Shown piece by piece: positions 13,830 to 29,019 of a stretch of DNA of 64,000 nt (its first letter is position 1; each line of letters opens with the position of its first letter). Below the pieces are notes generated by a model. It was given only the letters and a program-made list of their open reading frames with translations, was not told the DNA's origin and did no database searches. A program made the translations under genes and the position numbers. This DNA is from Linyphia triangularis (lineage: Eukaryota; Arthropoda; Arachnida; Araneae; Linyphiidae): assembly GCA_963978545.1 (NCBI GenBank), contig OZ021724.1, forward strand, positions 30,510,933 to 30,574,932, read 5' to 3'.

Positions 13830-14350
13830 ATCGATACTCAATTCCATTCGGTTTTCAGACACTTTAGCTCCAAATTAAAGTAACATTAGTTCTTTCTTGA
13901 GTTAATTGAATTCCAGTACAATGAAGTTTAAAGAAACGGAGATCGGCTGTTTTTATACGATGCTAATGGTTGTAGAGATAAACTCTTTCTCTGTCGTATA
14001 AATCCATTCTTCGCACCAACTCGGCATTTTCATTTACTTGCTGCTAGTAGAAGCTACAATCACCAGGTCATTAGGAAAGGTAATATGTAGGATGAGCAGT
14101 TTCTAGATTTATTTCTTGTCAGTGTTATCATGAATATAATAAAAGCAAACATTTTTGAATTTTTTTTCCTACAAGCTATTTTGTCGGGGTGTGGTTAATT
14201 GCTCTTTTGTGTCGAAAGAAATAATTCTTTTAGTTTAGGATTTTTACGTTGTAATAATCAATGTGGCTTACTTCCTTTTACTAACAGAGATTGCGTGAGC
14301 TTACGAGTTTTTAATTGAAGGATTTGTTGATACTAGTTTTTTGCATAAGA
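13830..14350. repeat. Segmental duplication block, left copy
   Basis: Matches 51716-52270 in the same orientation. Shared blocks are CGATACTCAATTCCATTC, AATTAAAGT.ACATTA, ATGCTAATGGTTGTA.AGATAAA, AAATCCATTCTTC, GGTTAATTGCTC.TT.GTG and CTTACGAG..TTTAATT. Indels break every frame, so it is not coding. Confidence 0.8.
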
Positions 14351-14359
14351 TAAGTAGCA

Positions 14360-17300
14360 AAATAAAGGTAATGCTGTTCATTAAGAAGAAACACAGTTTT
14401 TAAACTAACTGTCGTATGCAACACTCTATAATACAAAGATTTTATCCTTTGGTTTATTCGTATAAGTCATGTTAATGTATAATTTTAATCTTTAAAAATT
14501 TTATTTTTCATTTACTTTGATTATGGTGAAAACTATTGAATATTTTTAAGATTTTCAGTGATTTGCACTGTAATTGATTTCATATTTTCTAAATTTTAAC
14601 AACAATAAAGAATTCAACAACAAAATAATAACAATAACAATAAAAGCAACAAACTCACAAAAATATCCTCAATAAGACTGAAAACAAAAATCTCCAAAAA
14701 AAGCATCAACAAAAAAATCAACAATGATAATAATAATAATGAAGATGAACATAACAATATATTTTGCTGTATATGGTTCTTAATTCACCATTATCCACTC
14801 ACAATTTTTGTTGTTGTGCACCATGGCTGCCTTTGTTTGGACGTATATGATATTCTGCAGGGAATCTGATGTATTTTCTTCTAACTCATTCAGAATAAAT
14901 TTCCTTGGATAGGTCTATAGAGGATTTTACTAAATCGATGTGTCTGGCTCTTGCACATCGACCAAGGAGCCTATATTCAGCAGTGATAGTAATAGATTAC
15001 AGCATTGGGATCCTCAAATCAAGAGAGGCACCAAAATTTTGATAGGAGCCTTCACCAATTACTTTTTTCCCCATTTATGTGACTATTCTGCAGATAAAAT
15101 TGAACTGTTTCTTCGTAATTTTTGGAAAGAGAACTTTTTGTTTGGATAAAATGATACTTTATCATTAATAATAATATTGAATTTTTATATCTTTCATCTT
15201 TAGTCGTAACATTATAACTATCAAACAAAATTTTAAAAGCTATTATATTTATTAAAGTCCCATAAAATTAAATCTTAATGAATTAAAGTGTAAAAATGTT
15301 ATGACAATTGGTAACAAGATTTACGATGGTATATAATGAAATAAAGTTGTTATTTTAAAAAATTGTAGTGGAAAAAATCGATTTATGAGGCAATAAAGGA
15401 AAATCACAATTTTGTTTTGAAAAGTATTTGTCCTCTTATCCCTTAAATATTATCTAAAAATTTTAAAATGACAAGTAATAGGTTTTAGATGAAATGAGAT
15501 TAAATTTTTTTATTACTTTAAAGGGTTTTTATTGAAATTAGTGAAAGAAAATAAATTTATGAGGTATTCAAAGAAAAATATAATTTTAAATACATTTTTT
15601 TTTTGTTGCTTTCTCTCTTAAAATTATCTAACAGAAAAATATATTTTAACTACTTTCTAAGTCAGAAATCCCAGAACTGATGCAAAATATTCAATCTAGA
15701 TTCAGAGATTTTACTGTTCACTGTATGATATTTGAATGTTGTTGTTTGTTTGAAATTTGAAATACTTGCATAAATGTATTTTTCGATTCTTCTTTAACAA
15801 TTAAATAAATTCTTTTAAATACTAACAAACCTTAACTTATGATTTTATTAATATAAATGTTTTGAAATTACAATCTTAATTTGTAATAACGCATGTTCAT
15901 CTGAATTTAAAAAAGGGAGATTCTTAAAGAAAATTAACTTCTGAGTCAAAAATTACTAAGTTTTCATAAGAATTATAAGAAAAAAATCACTATAAAAAGA
16001 ATTTATCTGTATTATTGCCTAAGTGTAATTTCATTGTGTTTTTTCAATTGATATTTTCACAAAATTATTAGTCTTAAATAATAAAATAAATTTAAAATAG
16101 CGTTAATTATTTTTGCTTCATTCCTTGGTAAGATTAAATTTACTTCAGGTTTAATAAAAATACAATTGAAAAAAGAAACAGTTAGATCATATGAAAATAT
16201 TTTCAAAAATGTATAAAAATGCTTCAAAATGGCAGAAGAAAAGATAAATTTGTACCTCGGTTAAGAAATTACTTGTATCTTTTCACTTTTCTAATTATTA
16301 CATTTTTAATGTTTTTAATTTTATTTTAAATCAACTGAATGGGTTAAAAGTTAATTAAATATAAATTTTAATTTAATTTTTAATTTTTACTCTTGCTTAT
16401 CTTAGTAGATTGTGCGTTTATGATTTTTAAAAGTGTATACAATGTTGAATATTTTTACCTACGACATATTTTTTATTTTATAACAGGAATTTTTCCCCCT
16501 TTTACTTGTATGTTACAAAAACGTATTTTTATGAGTTATAAGAATTGGTTAGAAAACAAGTATGCAAATGGCTATTTCTGCTGTTAAAAAAAATTTGCGA
16601 TATTTTTTTTTTTTAACCGTAACAGATAATAATTAAAGAAATAATATTATTAGTTTTAAATAAACTCATCTCATCACAATAACATTACCAATGGTTTGAT
16701 TGAATTTTTAAATATTTGAAAAAATTTGCGATTAAATGTTTCAAGAATAAATCGTTAACATTTGAAATAAGTTTACCAATTATATATGAGTTGTAAAGAA
16801 ATTAATTGGACTCCAAATTTTATTAACTGTTAAATAACTAAGTTTTAAACTGCGTTTATCATGATAAATGTTAAGTTTGAAAAGTATTTTAATTAGGAAC
16901 TGATTTTATGAAGACATAAGTAAGGGAATTTTTAGCTGTAGCTAGAAAATGTCTGTTAGAAAATATTTCAAGTGAATGTGATAAACTCTTGAAGCTTTAT
17001 AGTATTTAACTTGATAAGTTTCCTAATTATATCGCAGAATCATTCTATATATATATAAAAAGAAGAGTGCCCGTGTGTTTTTTAACGAATCTACAATTTT
17101 ATTTTGAGCATGAAAAAACCTTCGAAACTCCCTTTATATTCTTTAAGGCAGAATTCTTATACTTCATCTTCAGATACACTTTAAACAAAATAGTTTCTGC
17201 CATAAAGATATTTGTTAATGACACATTTTTGAAATTTTATTGGTTTTTTGCCGATACATATGAGCGATGGTAAATAAACGATTATAAATAAATCAGCAAA

Positions 17301-20300
17301 GTTTCAACTTGCAAGATTTTGTAATTTTACAAAATAAACACCATGTAGAAATTTAGCACTGATGATAAGAAAAACTAGTTTTCATTTTGCAGTTAAATAT
17401 GCTTTAGTTGAACTTACTTGTCAAGACAGTAGTTATATACAATCCACACTCGCTGCAGACTTCTTTCACTCAAGAGAAGGAATTAACTTGATGAAACATT
17501 GAAAGTGTAGTTCTATAAGCAATAAAGTTCCCGGTAATTGGCTAAGTGAAGGAAAAATCGAGACAGACAGACAGCCAGACAAACAAACAGACTGCAGTTT
17601 TATATGAATGAAAACTTTTAGTGCTAGACCTTAATTGTTAGATAAACCACAATGTATGAATATAATTTTATTACTTATGTTACTATCGGCTATTTGCGTT
17701 TTCCCCAATTTTTTTTTATCTTGAGGTAATATGATTTAAGATCCAAATAGATTAAATTTTCATATATTCATATCACAAAAGCTATTTTTTACCAGTTTAA
17801 AACTAATTTTATTATAAACACAATAGTTTAAGGCATGCTTCTGGAATATTTACTTTTCGAGATAAATGAATATTTGGTAAATGAATCATAAGTGGCCTTA
17901 TATCATGAGAAATAAACTTTATTAAATATCAGTTATTCTTGAAGATCTTGGACTTAAAAAAACGTTATGACCTTCTGGTATGTACTCACACACCGTGCAT
18001 CGATATATAATTTACTATACACAATTTATTTTATTTGGGGTTTTTTGGTTAAAGCTACCATCGTCTGGATTTTGTAAGAATTTGATTCCTGACCACAATA
18101 TAAAGAATTCTCCCCTGTTTTATTTTGTAATTTTATGAAATTTTTTTTTTATGAAAGCATAAAAGTTTTTTTAACCTTTTAAAATATGACTATGAAGCTT
18201 CATTTAGATATTATTATTTTTTAATTTTTTTAGAGAAATGTATTAGAAAAACACTGCATTATAATTGCTTGATATTACAGTTAATTCTTTAGTTGGATAT
18301 AAAGACAATCTAAAATTTGATTTCTAAATATGATCTTTCTAGATTGAAATTCTGGAATACTTAATACAACTATATTCTTTGTATAACTTTTTTCCTTTCT
18401 TACTAACTTCCTTAAGCTAATATAAAATGTTACTTATTTAGTTTAAATAAATTAATGTAAAATTAAATTATTATAATTATTAAAATTAAGAATAATAATT
18501 ATCTTTTTTTAATTACCATGAGTTAGACTGCCCAAATCTTTTCTTGAATCTCCTTTGTGTTGGAATATATTTCTTATTCTAGTTTCCCTTCCTAAAACTT
18601 AATTGCATTAGCTTTTTTGAATATAAGCGGTTTAGAAATAAGTATTTATTTTGTTTCTCTTATTATTCAGATAAAACTTCAATATCAATAATAACGTAAG
18701 TAGTTTTGTTAACATTTCTCTTTCAAATAACTTCTTTTTTAAAAGAGGAACATGATATTATTTCAAAAGATCTTCAATCTTAAATTAAGAACTAAATTTA
18801 ACGCTGACTTGAAACATTACCATAAGTTTGTTTTACTTTCTTTACAGTATCACAAGAACATTATTTTCAATTGATTTTGCTCACTTATTGTTGAACTTTA
18901 TCCAGAATACTGAATCTTATTCTTGCCCTCCTCTTTTATGTCTAATAGCAAAATCTTGTACGAATTTGTAGATATTTGAAGGGAAAATGTTTTACTTGTA
19001 TTATTTGAGAATCGAATAAACAAATGAAAATTTACTTTCTTTTTTAAGGATATATTTTATTCACTCAAAATATTTTTTAACATATCTGACATTTTTGACT
19101 TTTTAAATGGAAATGTTTTAATACTGATGGAAATTTAGTTAACCTCATTAAATCATTTTTAATCTTTGAATATATAAATAACTTCTGAAATTTACAACTA
19201 ATTTAGGTAACTAATTATTATATTTCTTCAATATGACTTAATTTTCTTTTCAAATTTATATTCAATTTATTAATATGTTTGATGTTTTTTAATTTAATGT
19301 GTTCAGAAAGCTTAAAGAAATTAAATATAGTCAACAAATTTTTTTAATATATTTTTTCTGTTTTTTTTTGTATACATATTTGTTATGTATTTGATATAAT
19401 TTAGTTACTATATTTTTAAATACAAAACTACAGAGTGTTCACAAATCCTTCATATAATCTTGAAATTATATATAAATATCAGTATGGGTTTACTTTAGGA
19501 CCTGAAACCATTGGGCAGTCCGGCGATTGATCAATGATTGCCATAGTTACTAACAATTATTCCTGTTTCTATTAATATTTTATAATACACATTGTTAAAT
19601 ATCACAATGTATTTTAATAAAATTTTATTTAAACTGTGAAAAAAAAAAGAACGGTTTTAAATATGAATTTCAATTTTAATGCAAAGGAGAATTTTCGAAA
19701 AGAAAGAAATTAGGTTTATAAATAATATCTAATGAGCTAATGATTATTATGAATGAAATGTTGAAAGTATTACAAAATTTAACAGCTGAAAGAAATTTGA
19801 AGATTTATAATACATGTACCAGACCTGAAATAACCAGGAATATAGGTGTTCATTATTTAATTTTTAAAAAGCTAAACCAAGTGTATTTTGAAATGTAACT
19901 ATACTTCATAGATTATTGAGTTGATGTTTTAGTGTTGCATTAGAGGAATTAAATTAATTTTTTTGCACATTCTTTTCTTGGTACTTTAAATCTTGTGAAA
20001 GTTTTTAAACAAACAAGCAAGGATAAACAATATCAAATTTCTTCAATTCAGAATTTGTAAAGTAGAATCTAAATACATATTCAATTACAAGAAGTTTATA
20101 ATCATTATAGGGATGTACTAACACATTTTAAAAACACTAAAAAAAGCCAAATTTGAAAATAATTTTCCAGAATCAATCGCATTTTGATATATAATTAATT
20201 AAAATTGAAAATTGCTTTGTGTGTATTGAAATTCTAATTTGTTGAGAACATAATTCTAAACATAATAAATGTTCCTTGGGATATTACAGTTGATTTTATT

Positions 20301-22030
20301 TTTAAAAGATATCCTTTTTAAAATCTCTTAAAATTCGTCCTTGAAAGTATTTTAATTTTCTTTGTTGTAATGTGCTATAAAGATTTACTTAACAACGTAC
20401 AATCTTGCCAAGAAATGAAGTGTTTTTAAATTCCAATGCTGAGGGAGCCTAGTGTTTTGTTCTCATAATATTTGGCATAAGAGTTTGTCCCCTCATCTAT
20501 GATCACGAATACCATTATTTTTTGTTTCTGGAAAACAGATTGTAATATTTTAAATAGACGTAAGACTTTTTTGTTCAAACAAAGGTGGGATAACGTTGTG
20601 AAATGGCGTTCTACTGAGATTATTTTTTGATAAAAGGGACAAAATTCAGTAATTTGATGCCAACATTTTCAGGTTAATTTATTATATTTGTTTGTAGTGT
20701 TATACTCCCTTTTATTTTCCCGAATCACTCCGTACAGTAAATAGTCCTTTTACAATACATATTTACATCAAATATTGCATTTCAATTGAAATTTTATCTA
20801 GTCGAATGAATCAATAACCAATCAATCATACAAAAATGGCCAATTAAATGAAATGACAAGTATACATAATATCAGCTTTTATGATTATTATGAGAATAAA
20901 TAGGACATAATAATGTTTGTTATACTCAATAAGTATAAGTAATTACTATATCTCATAATTGAACTTCCTAAATGTTATTCTGCCGAATCAACTTTGATTT
21001 TCTGTCACAATAATTTAGCATTTTGATGCATCACTTGTAATATTGACATTTTAATTTAAGATATTCGCACTTGTATACTTCATCTGATTGTGCTTTTCTG
21101 CAAAAGTAATATCAGCAATTATTCGTGTTTAAAATTGCCAATTAAAGCACACAATTAATCTTAATTTACAGAATTAAAATATCGTATTTGTAACTCTTAG
21201 AAATTTTCAAATAGTAATTATAAATGATTTAGATGTCACAATTAAAACGAATTTTATTTTAGTTAGTAATTAACTTTAAATAGACGTATGCATCGAATTT
21301 TTTTTGAACTCTGTTACTGTGATGTAACGTTTAAGGAAAATAGTCACAAAAATAATTATAGCAAAATTTACCCGATTATTAACTTTCGAGCATTTACATT
21401 ACGTTATTTTGTTGTTTTCGGAAAATATGCTGTTTAGTCATGTTCAACAAGATTAGCTGTACCATAAATATAAATTTATGCGGAGGATTTGGTTATGGAT
21501 GAATAAAATTTTCCTTGAAAACAAGCCAAAAGAACCAAACTATCAGTTAACCATTTAAAATGAATATTAATTTTATTATTATTATTTTTTAAATTTTGAG
21601 TATTGCTGTCAATTTTACTAAATATTTGAAGTTGAAATTATATTATTAAATATGTATGTAACTTCAGAAACTACTTTTAGACTAGTTACTAATGTGGAAA
21701 GGAGTAAATGTAGCAATGAAGCAAGTGGGGCTATGGGACTAAAAAACTCCTGTAAGCCTTTCTAAATAGCCGAATTTGTATTCTATGCATTTTTTTGCTG
21801 CAACCAGTAGTTTTAACTTCGCATTACCAAGAGTGTTTTTACTTTTAGTGTGCTTATTCTTCTAAAATTGGGTAGTAAATTTGAAATATAACTATAATTT
21901 TTTTAAAAATAATATTAAAGTTAGTATAGTTTGAACTTAATGGTCATTATAATACAGGGTGATCATAAATAATCGGTGGTCCGAATGATCTAAAAAATCT
22001 GATGTTAATATACACGAATAAGGTTGAAAT
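14360..22030. other. AT-rich stretch, no gene or clear repeat seen
   Basis: About 7.7 kb of low-G+C sequence within the proposed 28-kb intron. Small frames (14940, 16393, 17067) have no coding-like composition. A short GACAGACAGACAGCCAGAC-type run lies at about 17560. Confidence 0.6.
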
Positions 22031-22037
22031 GGTATAG

Positions 22038-22076
22038 CAAAACAAACAAACAAACAAACAAACAAACAAACAAACA

Positions 22077-22121
<45 letters not shown>
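22038..22121. repeat. (CAAA)n joined to (AAT)n
   Basis: About nine CAAA units, then about 14 AAT units. An unpaired TACAGGGTGATCATAAATAA just upstream (21954) looks like one end of a mariner-type element. No matching right end was found nearby. Confidence 0.95.
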
Positions 22122-22499
22122 TCGAAATAGTTTTTCTTACTCCATATAATTTTCCTTCTTTTTACGTATGTACAGGTCATATTCTAGGTCATTCTACTCA
22201 GTGGTTCCTTTTTACAGTTTTTTTTTTTAAGTTGAACATTAATTTGAATTATCTGTATTTCAAGAATAAAAATAAGATATTGAAAAGGAAAACTTTTATA
22301 ACTGCTTTTTATGAAAAATTTATATTCCTCCAAATTAAATTAACTGGAAAAGAAGACCAAGTTTATTTTATAATACTTCCTTCAAACATTTAACCACTAA
22401 TTTCTCACTGTACTCTGATAAAATAATAGCAAGCGATAATATTCAATTAAAATCTTAAGTATATAAGCCACTAACTTAACTTTCAACATACATAGCTTC

Positions 22500-22830
22500 C
22501 CAATGTTTCCTCTAAAATTCCAACTAACTACCTCTCAGTATCTTTTTCTCCCTGAAGACCTATAGCAAGATCAACCATCCTGAACAGAAGCCCCAAACAT
22601 CTTACTTTCTCATGGAACGAAAATATCCTTCTCTGACGTGTCGGCAGTTTTCGCACTCCAACAGTCCAAAGCAAACAGCATTGACAATAACTATAAAAGG
22701 AAAACATCTTCCCAGACATAAATGGCCAGTCTCCCTGCCTCGAAATGGCCAGTTGCTACGATACCGGTGGGCCATTATCGGCCCTCAACATCTTCATAAA
22801 ACTGTGGCTTCTAATGGTGAGGGGTGAAGG
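22500..22830. other. G+C-richer island, possible decayed SINE
   Basis: Contains TGGCCAGTTGCTACGATACC then GGTGGGCCATTATCGGCC. Similar blocks occur at about 47230 (GGTCGTTGCTACGGGTCTTG) and in the SINE at 32300. Both strands have 63-71 codon frames with no family match. Confidence 0.35.
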
Positions 22831-23320
22831 TTAATTTTTCTGGATGTCACGAAGATGTTTATAGGGTGTAGAAGGTGGGATAAGGCAATATATGAACGTT
22901 TTTAAGGGTTTATTCTTCTTTTTATACTGCATAAGTGTTATTATAGCTATGTTCAGGTGAAGATGGTATTTAGGTTGTGAATGTGAGGTTAGCGAATAGC
23001 TTTTTTTTTTTTTATAGTTAATGAAAGTTCAGTGTGAAGGTTATTTTTCTGTGCTGTTTTTAGAATTGAGAAACACTGATGATGTAGTAAAATGAATGTT
23101 TAGATATCTAACTAAATTTCATTTGATGATATGTGTATCAAGTTTAATAAAAACTGAAGATGGTATGAGCTATTTGCATAGAATCCATGGAAGTAATTTG
23201 TTCGAGAGTAATGGTTAAAAAGTATTTTACTATGTGAAATGCAACTTTATTTATAAAAAAAAAAACATTTTATTTTACAGCCGATTTATATTAACTGAAT
23301 GCTAATTGTAAAGCTTAGAA

Positions 23321-23324
23321 TAAA

Positions 23325-23375
<51 letters not shown>

Positions 23376-23391
23376 AAAAAAAAAAAAAAAA
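23321..23391. repeat. (AAT)n then poly-A
   Basis: AAT array to 23364, then about 27 A. This could be the tail of a retroposed copy on the plus strand, but no body was recognised. Confidence 0.95.
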
Positions 23392-23879
23392 TAGTGGTAA
23401 TTATCGAAAGGCCATTACAACAATTTTCTTGACAAAATACTCAATTCATTTCAAAGCTACGTACAGTTCTGTTCATATAGTTTTTTGACTATCTATTTTG
23501 ATTAAGTGTGGTAAAAATACAAACGTATTTATTGAGAGTAATAAAGAAGTGTACAGGCTACATTCATTGATCATATTACCTTCAAAGATAGGTGTTTTAC
23601 GAAAGTTCAAATTTTAATGGGAAAACAAATATTTTATTAAAATTTAAAATTAATTGCTCAAATTATTAAGAAAAAGTTTTTAATTTTTTTTAAAAACTTT
23701 ACTACAACCCTTTAATTTTTAGTTTGAAATTAGCTGCCATGGTACCTAGAAAAATTAACATATTAGTTAAAAATTCAATAAAGAAAATATTTTAACTATA
23801 TGAATGAGTTTAAGCAAACTATTTTAATAGCTTTACTTAAATATAAATAAACAAATAACGGTTACTTCATTTAACTAAC

Positions 23880-24240
23880 TCTGTAAGCAGTCCTGACTCA
23901 GGAATGTGGTAGAATTGATACATTGGACTTTCATGGCGTTCGACCATTGCTGTCAAATGGCCAGTTTATATTACGCTGGGTACATTTCATTACCAACAGG
24001 CATGTCAGCAAAAAGACTTGTAGCTTTCAGTTGAAATCTTTTACGACCAGAGACGTAAACGAGAAAAGTTTGGGACATTAATTGCCCTTGAATCACTTGA
24101 AAGTGCTTTCTGTATGTGCTATTTATCGCAGGGTTGCCACGGGGAATATACTGCTTCGGTGAAGCTTGGAGTTTAATTGCACATACAATTGCAATTACAT
24201 GGACATTTCCATAAATTTTTAGAAATTTCTCCTTCATTCC
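23880..24240. other. G+C-richer island, unassigned
   Basis: An 88-codon minus-strand frame (23971-24237) lies here but has no recognisable domain or good splice sites. It may be a conserved non-coding element or an old repeat. Confidence 0.3.
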
Positions 24241-24699
24241 TGACTGTAGAAACTTTTAAATTTAATCAATTAAATTACATTATCTTTGATTTTATGTATA
24301 TGCTTTGTATTCAATTTGCACGTATTTTCAGACTTACGTTAACAACCGAGATTTTAAAACATCCCAAGAACCAACCGTACGATTGTTTAATGTGAAAGAA
24401 GTATGCGTTATTTCTCTTTATCAAAACAATTAATCAAAATAGTTCATGTTGAATTTTTAGTATTATATTTAAGGTTTAGTTAATGAAGTTCACTTTCAGC
24501 AAAAGATGTTTTTATACGTTTCAGATACTATTATTAGTAGTTGTACTGTAATTTAGAAACATGCACTGGCATAGTTATTAATATTGAGTTTAAGTTTAAA
24601 AGTATAAAAGTATAATATTACATTCATGAACGTAAGGTATTTAGCGTAAAAAATTTAAAAGAAACATTAGTTATTGGTGCAAATAAAAATCGACTTGGA

Positions 24700-26160
24700 T
24701 AATTTAATGCAGATATTTTTTTAAAAGTAATTTTGATCTGACATACCAAATGAAATATATAAATATTAAGTAATAATTAATTATGATTATTAATTAATAA
24801 TTATTAAGTTTTACTATTAAATGAATATTTGACAATACTGATGAAATACAGTTTTAATTCTTGCTATATCAATTATTAAAAAATAACTAAATATTACTAA
24901 ACACATTAATTAATAACTATTAATGATTTAATTATTAATATACGTATTATTGTTACAACATTAATATTATTCATAAAAATTTATATTATTAATAAAGTAA
25001 TAATATTATTATTAAAATATTAATGATATTAAAAGGATATTAATAAAGTTAATAAAATTTTAATATTAATATTTTCAATATTATTAGCATATTAGAAACA
25101 TTTAAAAAAAATAATATTAATAACATTAATTGAACATTTATTTTGTCTAGAAATCTATTAAATAGTCTGAAATGTGATTTATCAAGGTGTTTTATCATCA
25201 AAATTTAGGAAAATAATAAGTACATGAATTAATTTCTAAGTTGTTTTCATATAGTTAGCAGTAGTTTTTTTGTATGTGGACAATGCTTATGATAACAAGT
25301 ATCCGTAAATGCTGAAGCATGAAAAAGTAATAATCACTTGAATATAGCTAAAAGTATGTTTCACATTTTTATTTATACACTGATTTAATGAGAAGTTTCT
25401 AAACAATTTAAAATTAATTGAAAACTGACCAAAATTAAGTGCGCTAATTTCAAAGAAATATGTTACATTTCTAGGTTCAATCATGCACTTTTTCATTGAA
25501 TAAGAAATTACTTCCTGGTAAATTTTTTGATTTTATCGTAAGTAATATGTTTAGCAATGAAAGAAAATTAAGTGCTCTAATACACTTTTCTTTTAAATTC
25601 GCTATATTTTGAAGTACAAAATTATATTAAATGTCTGCCTTAAAGAATTAATTCATTTCGAATAAAATGTTTCTTTTAGCTTAATTTAATAAATTCCGTT
25701 TCGTTTAAGGAAGTGTTAAGAGAAAGAAAGTAAAACTTAATAATTTCCAAATGAAATAGTTGTAAAATGCTCTTTCTTAATTAATTCGCTGCAAACGCTC
25801 TGAGAATACTTTTAAAACTGCAAAAGTATCATTATTGTATTAAAATGAAATGTGCTATAAAATCTAGTTCATTTAAAAAAATAAAGGAAATTTTGAATTG
25901 AAACGTATGGAGTTTCATAAGCAATTAAACGGATTATGATCAGTTAAAAAAAAGTTTTTTTTGAGGTAATTTAATGGAATCTTTTCTTCATATTATAAGA
26001 TATGTGGATGAGAAATGGAAAAAACTTGATGGTTGTGACATAATTAATGGATTATATTACTTTATTATTAATCGAATATTTCAATTTATCAATTTATCAA
26101 AACCTTGAATTTCAATTATAAAGCAAAATCTTTGCATAGAAAAGAAATAGATATATGTGT
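24700..26160. other. Extremely AT-rich stretch
   Basis: Dense TTAATAATTATTAA-like sequence from 24760 to 25130, with many short palindromes, then ordinary AT-rich DNA. No gene seen. Confidence 0.6.
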
Positions 26161-26340
26161 ATGCATAGATAGTCTTGTATATCATAATAAATATAAATAT
26201 CTATAGATATTCATCAATATCACAAATATTAATAAATATTTTAGATATCATAAACACATAAATACATATAATAAATATCACATGTATTAATGTGTATCAT
26301 AGATATTAATAGATACCATGGATATTTGTAATATTCAAAA

Positions 26341-26480
26341 AGATATCATATTCATTAGACATGAATATTATATAATAGATATCATATGCATTATACAGGA
26401 ATATTATATAATATATATCATATTCATTAGATATGAATATTATATAATAGATATCATATTCATAATATATATAATAGATA
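26341..26480 (+). repeat. 36-bp minisatellite, about 3.5 units
   Basis: Units start at 26341, 26377, 26413 and 26449: AGATATCATATTCATTAGAC, then ATGAATATTATATAAT. Because 36 is a multiple of 3, both strands show repeat-type open frames rich in Ile/Tyr, which are artefacts. Decayed ATATCATA-type repeats extend to about 26160 and 26560. Confidence 0.92.
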
Positions 26481-26819
26481 TTAAAAGAAATCATAGAAAT
26501 TCAAAGGTATCATACATATTATTAGACATCATAGATATTTATTTATACTAAAATTTATGATTTAGTTATTAAGTTAAATGCAAGTATCAATTGAAACATA
26601 ATGCAAGTAAATAACATAAATGTTATTTGCATTCAACTGCAGGGAAATAATACCAATAGTAGTAAAAGAAAGTAATCAAAGAATGGAAAAGAATGATTTA
26701 ATCTTAATGAATAATCACGCCCATAAATATAACAGCACAGATTTTTTAACGTGTAATAAAAAATTGTTCACTGGTGCCATTTCTTTTTATCTCAAATGTC
26801 TAAGATGCATTAACCTATA

Positions 26820-28800
26820 AACACCCCCAAACAAATTAGTGTCTCCAAACTCTTCCTGATAAATTCTTCCAAGATATTGGAACAATCGTTGTGGGCCTTT
26901 TAAGTCCAAAAAATTAGTCAACCCAACCGTAAAAGAAAGAGAAGAAACCACTTTCCATCCACCGTTAATGTCTTCCAAGTAGCTCTTTGCCTAATGACCT
27001 TTCTATGCCCTACTAAACCCCAACCTCTAAACATTTCCTTCCAAAAGTCCATTTGACTAGAATAATTGACGCTACTTTAGTGGGAAGACAAAAGAGAAGA
27101 GGAAGAAATGATGCACACTCTTTAACGTTTCTTGTGATGCCTTTTACGTTTTTCACGCATTTAATGGTGGGATGGGACGCTTTTACTTGAAATTGAATTA
27201 AGAAGATGGGATGGTTGACACGCTTAAAGGCATGGAGATGTGGTAAAAATGCTATGGTTCCCGGAAAATGGTATTTGTTATTTTTAAAATTGTTGGGTAT
27301 AATGTTTTTTTTTCTGTAAAAGATAATTCGGTCATTTTCGTGTGCCTTGGTTTATTTTAGAATTATGTAATGAGCAAAGAAATCTTCGTATCTGAATAAA
27401 ACAAGTTAAGGATGTTGAATTATGTTATTATTGAATACAGCTTTACAATGTATATAATACATTCAGTGCCGAAAGTTAATCACGAAAGGTAAAATGCTAT
27501 AAAAAAAAAAAAAAAAGAAAAAGAAAAAAGAAGTCAAGTACAGCTTTGATCGACGCAAATGAGGGAGAAAAGTAGCAAATAACTTTATGCATGCAACAAA
27601 ATAAATAATTAAATACAAAGATGAAAAAAATATTGAATTTTCATGAATTATAAAATGAAGTCATCTTGGAGTCATTAACAAAATGATGTTTAAATCCAAA
27701 ATAAATAAACAAAACTGACTTTAATCGGTTATGCGATCATTCATCATCCTTATACAAAGTTTGTAGCGTGAGATCATGCTTTCCATGAGATGATCAACCG
27801 GCCAAATAATCGCTGAGAACGCTGAAGAAAAGAGCAACATCACTGATTGATTGACCTGCTTCAAGGCGTCCTACAGAACCCTATCGCCTCGTATCTACCA
27901 TTTGTCTTCTGCATGTCATAGAAACACATCTGTCTTGAAAATTAATCATACGAAAGGTCTAAACACTTTTTACCAGCATTTACTTGCAACTCCTTTAACC
28001 CATCACAATGCTGACTTTTTATATGTCTGCCTTTTTTGTATATTTCTCGCCACGAAACCATGATTGGCTGTTATACAACATATTTGCACACTTCCATCTA
28101 CCTCTGTAGCAAATTGCAGCCTCTAAAATTTAGATTGGCTTCTGGAAATTAACATTTCCTATTCCGTGCTTAACTTTTGGCGATGAGTGTAAAATTTCTA
28201 AACTCGCAATGAATATAAGAACTGGAGTTTCACGTGCATCATAAATCCAAACTTAGGCATGTAAGAGAATTGATAAATTCATTTAATGAGTGGACAGGGT
28301 ATTTAGTGGTCAATATGTTTGTTTCAATATTTTACTCTCTCAAAAAAGTTGCCCTAGTAATAACTTTAACCTTTTAAGTCTATCTTTACTTTATCTAAAA
28401 CTAAGCACTTCATTTTGTTGTATAAAATGGTAATACCTAATGATTTAGTTGTATCCTTGAGTACCATTCGTATGCAGGTGTGAACATATTTTTGTTAAAT
28501 TATAGCTTATTATAGTTGGTGAAAGACAAGGTTAAATCTGGTAGAAAATGGCGGTGTCTTTTTTTTTAGTTAACAGCGTTCCAAAAATTAGACAACTTGA
28601 ATGAATAGATGTAGTAGAAATTTATTAGACTATTGAAATTAACTCTCAGCTATTGATTTAAATACAAACTTGGAACACACTAGATAATAAAATAGATTAT
28701 CGATATAAAAATTGACGGATCCTATTTACAAATTATCTTCTAGTATTTAAGGAGATATTGCATTACGTCCCCTTTGTCTTATTTCAAAATTCCCAGGGCT
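26820..28800. other. Unassigned region with moderate G+C
   Basis: Slightly richer G+C at 26820-27260 and 27750-28080. Short frames show no convincing coding pattern. Confidence 0.4.
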
Positions 28801-28824
28801 TGAAGAAATCTCAATTTAAACAGA

Positions 28825-29006
28825 TTGGTTGGTTGTTTTCAGATTATCTGGCGCCGTCAGCAACACGAGGGCTATAATGCGCCGAAACATTCGTTATTAG
28901 ACAAGCCAACATACATTTACAAACACTCATGCCTAACACGGGACTCGAACCCGCAACCTCGCGTACTAGAAGCTAGTACTCTAACCACTATACCGTTTGG
29001 TCGGCC
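28825..29006 (-). mobile_element. tRNA-derived SINE, family 1, copy B
   Basis: Closely matches the 3.5-kb copy through the tRNA head (box B at plus 28941-28951), body and CCAA tail. It is flanked by CAATTTAAACAGA / CAATTTAAATAGA (28812-28824 and 29007-29019), a 13-bp target-site duplication with one mismatch. Few changes separate the copies, so the family was active fairly recently. Confidence 0.9.
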
Positions 29007-29019
29007 CAATTTAAATAGA

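Noticed and set aside
27675..27798. Possible minus-strand exon after a CTTTTCTTCAG acceptor
   Set aside because: One frame stays open for about 35 codons, but composition and codon use are not coding-like and the phase is unsupported.
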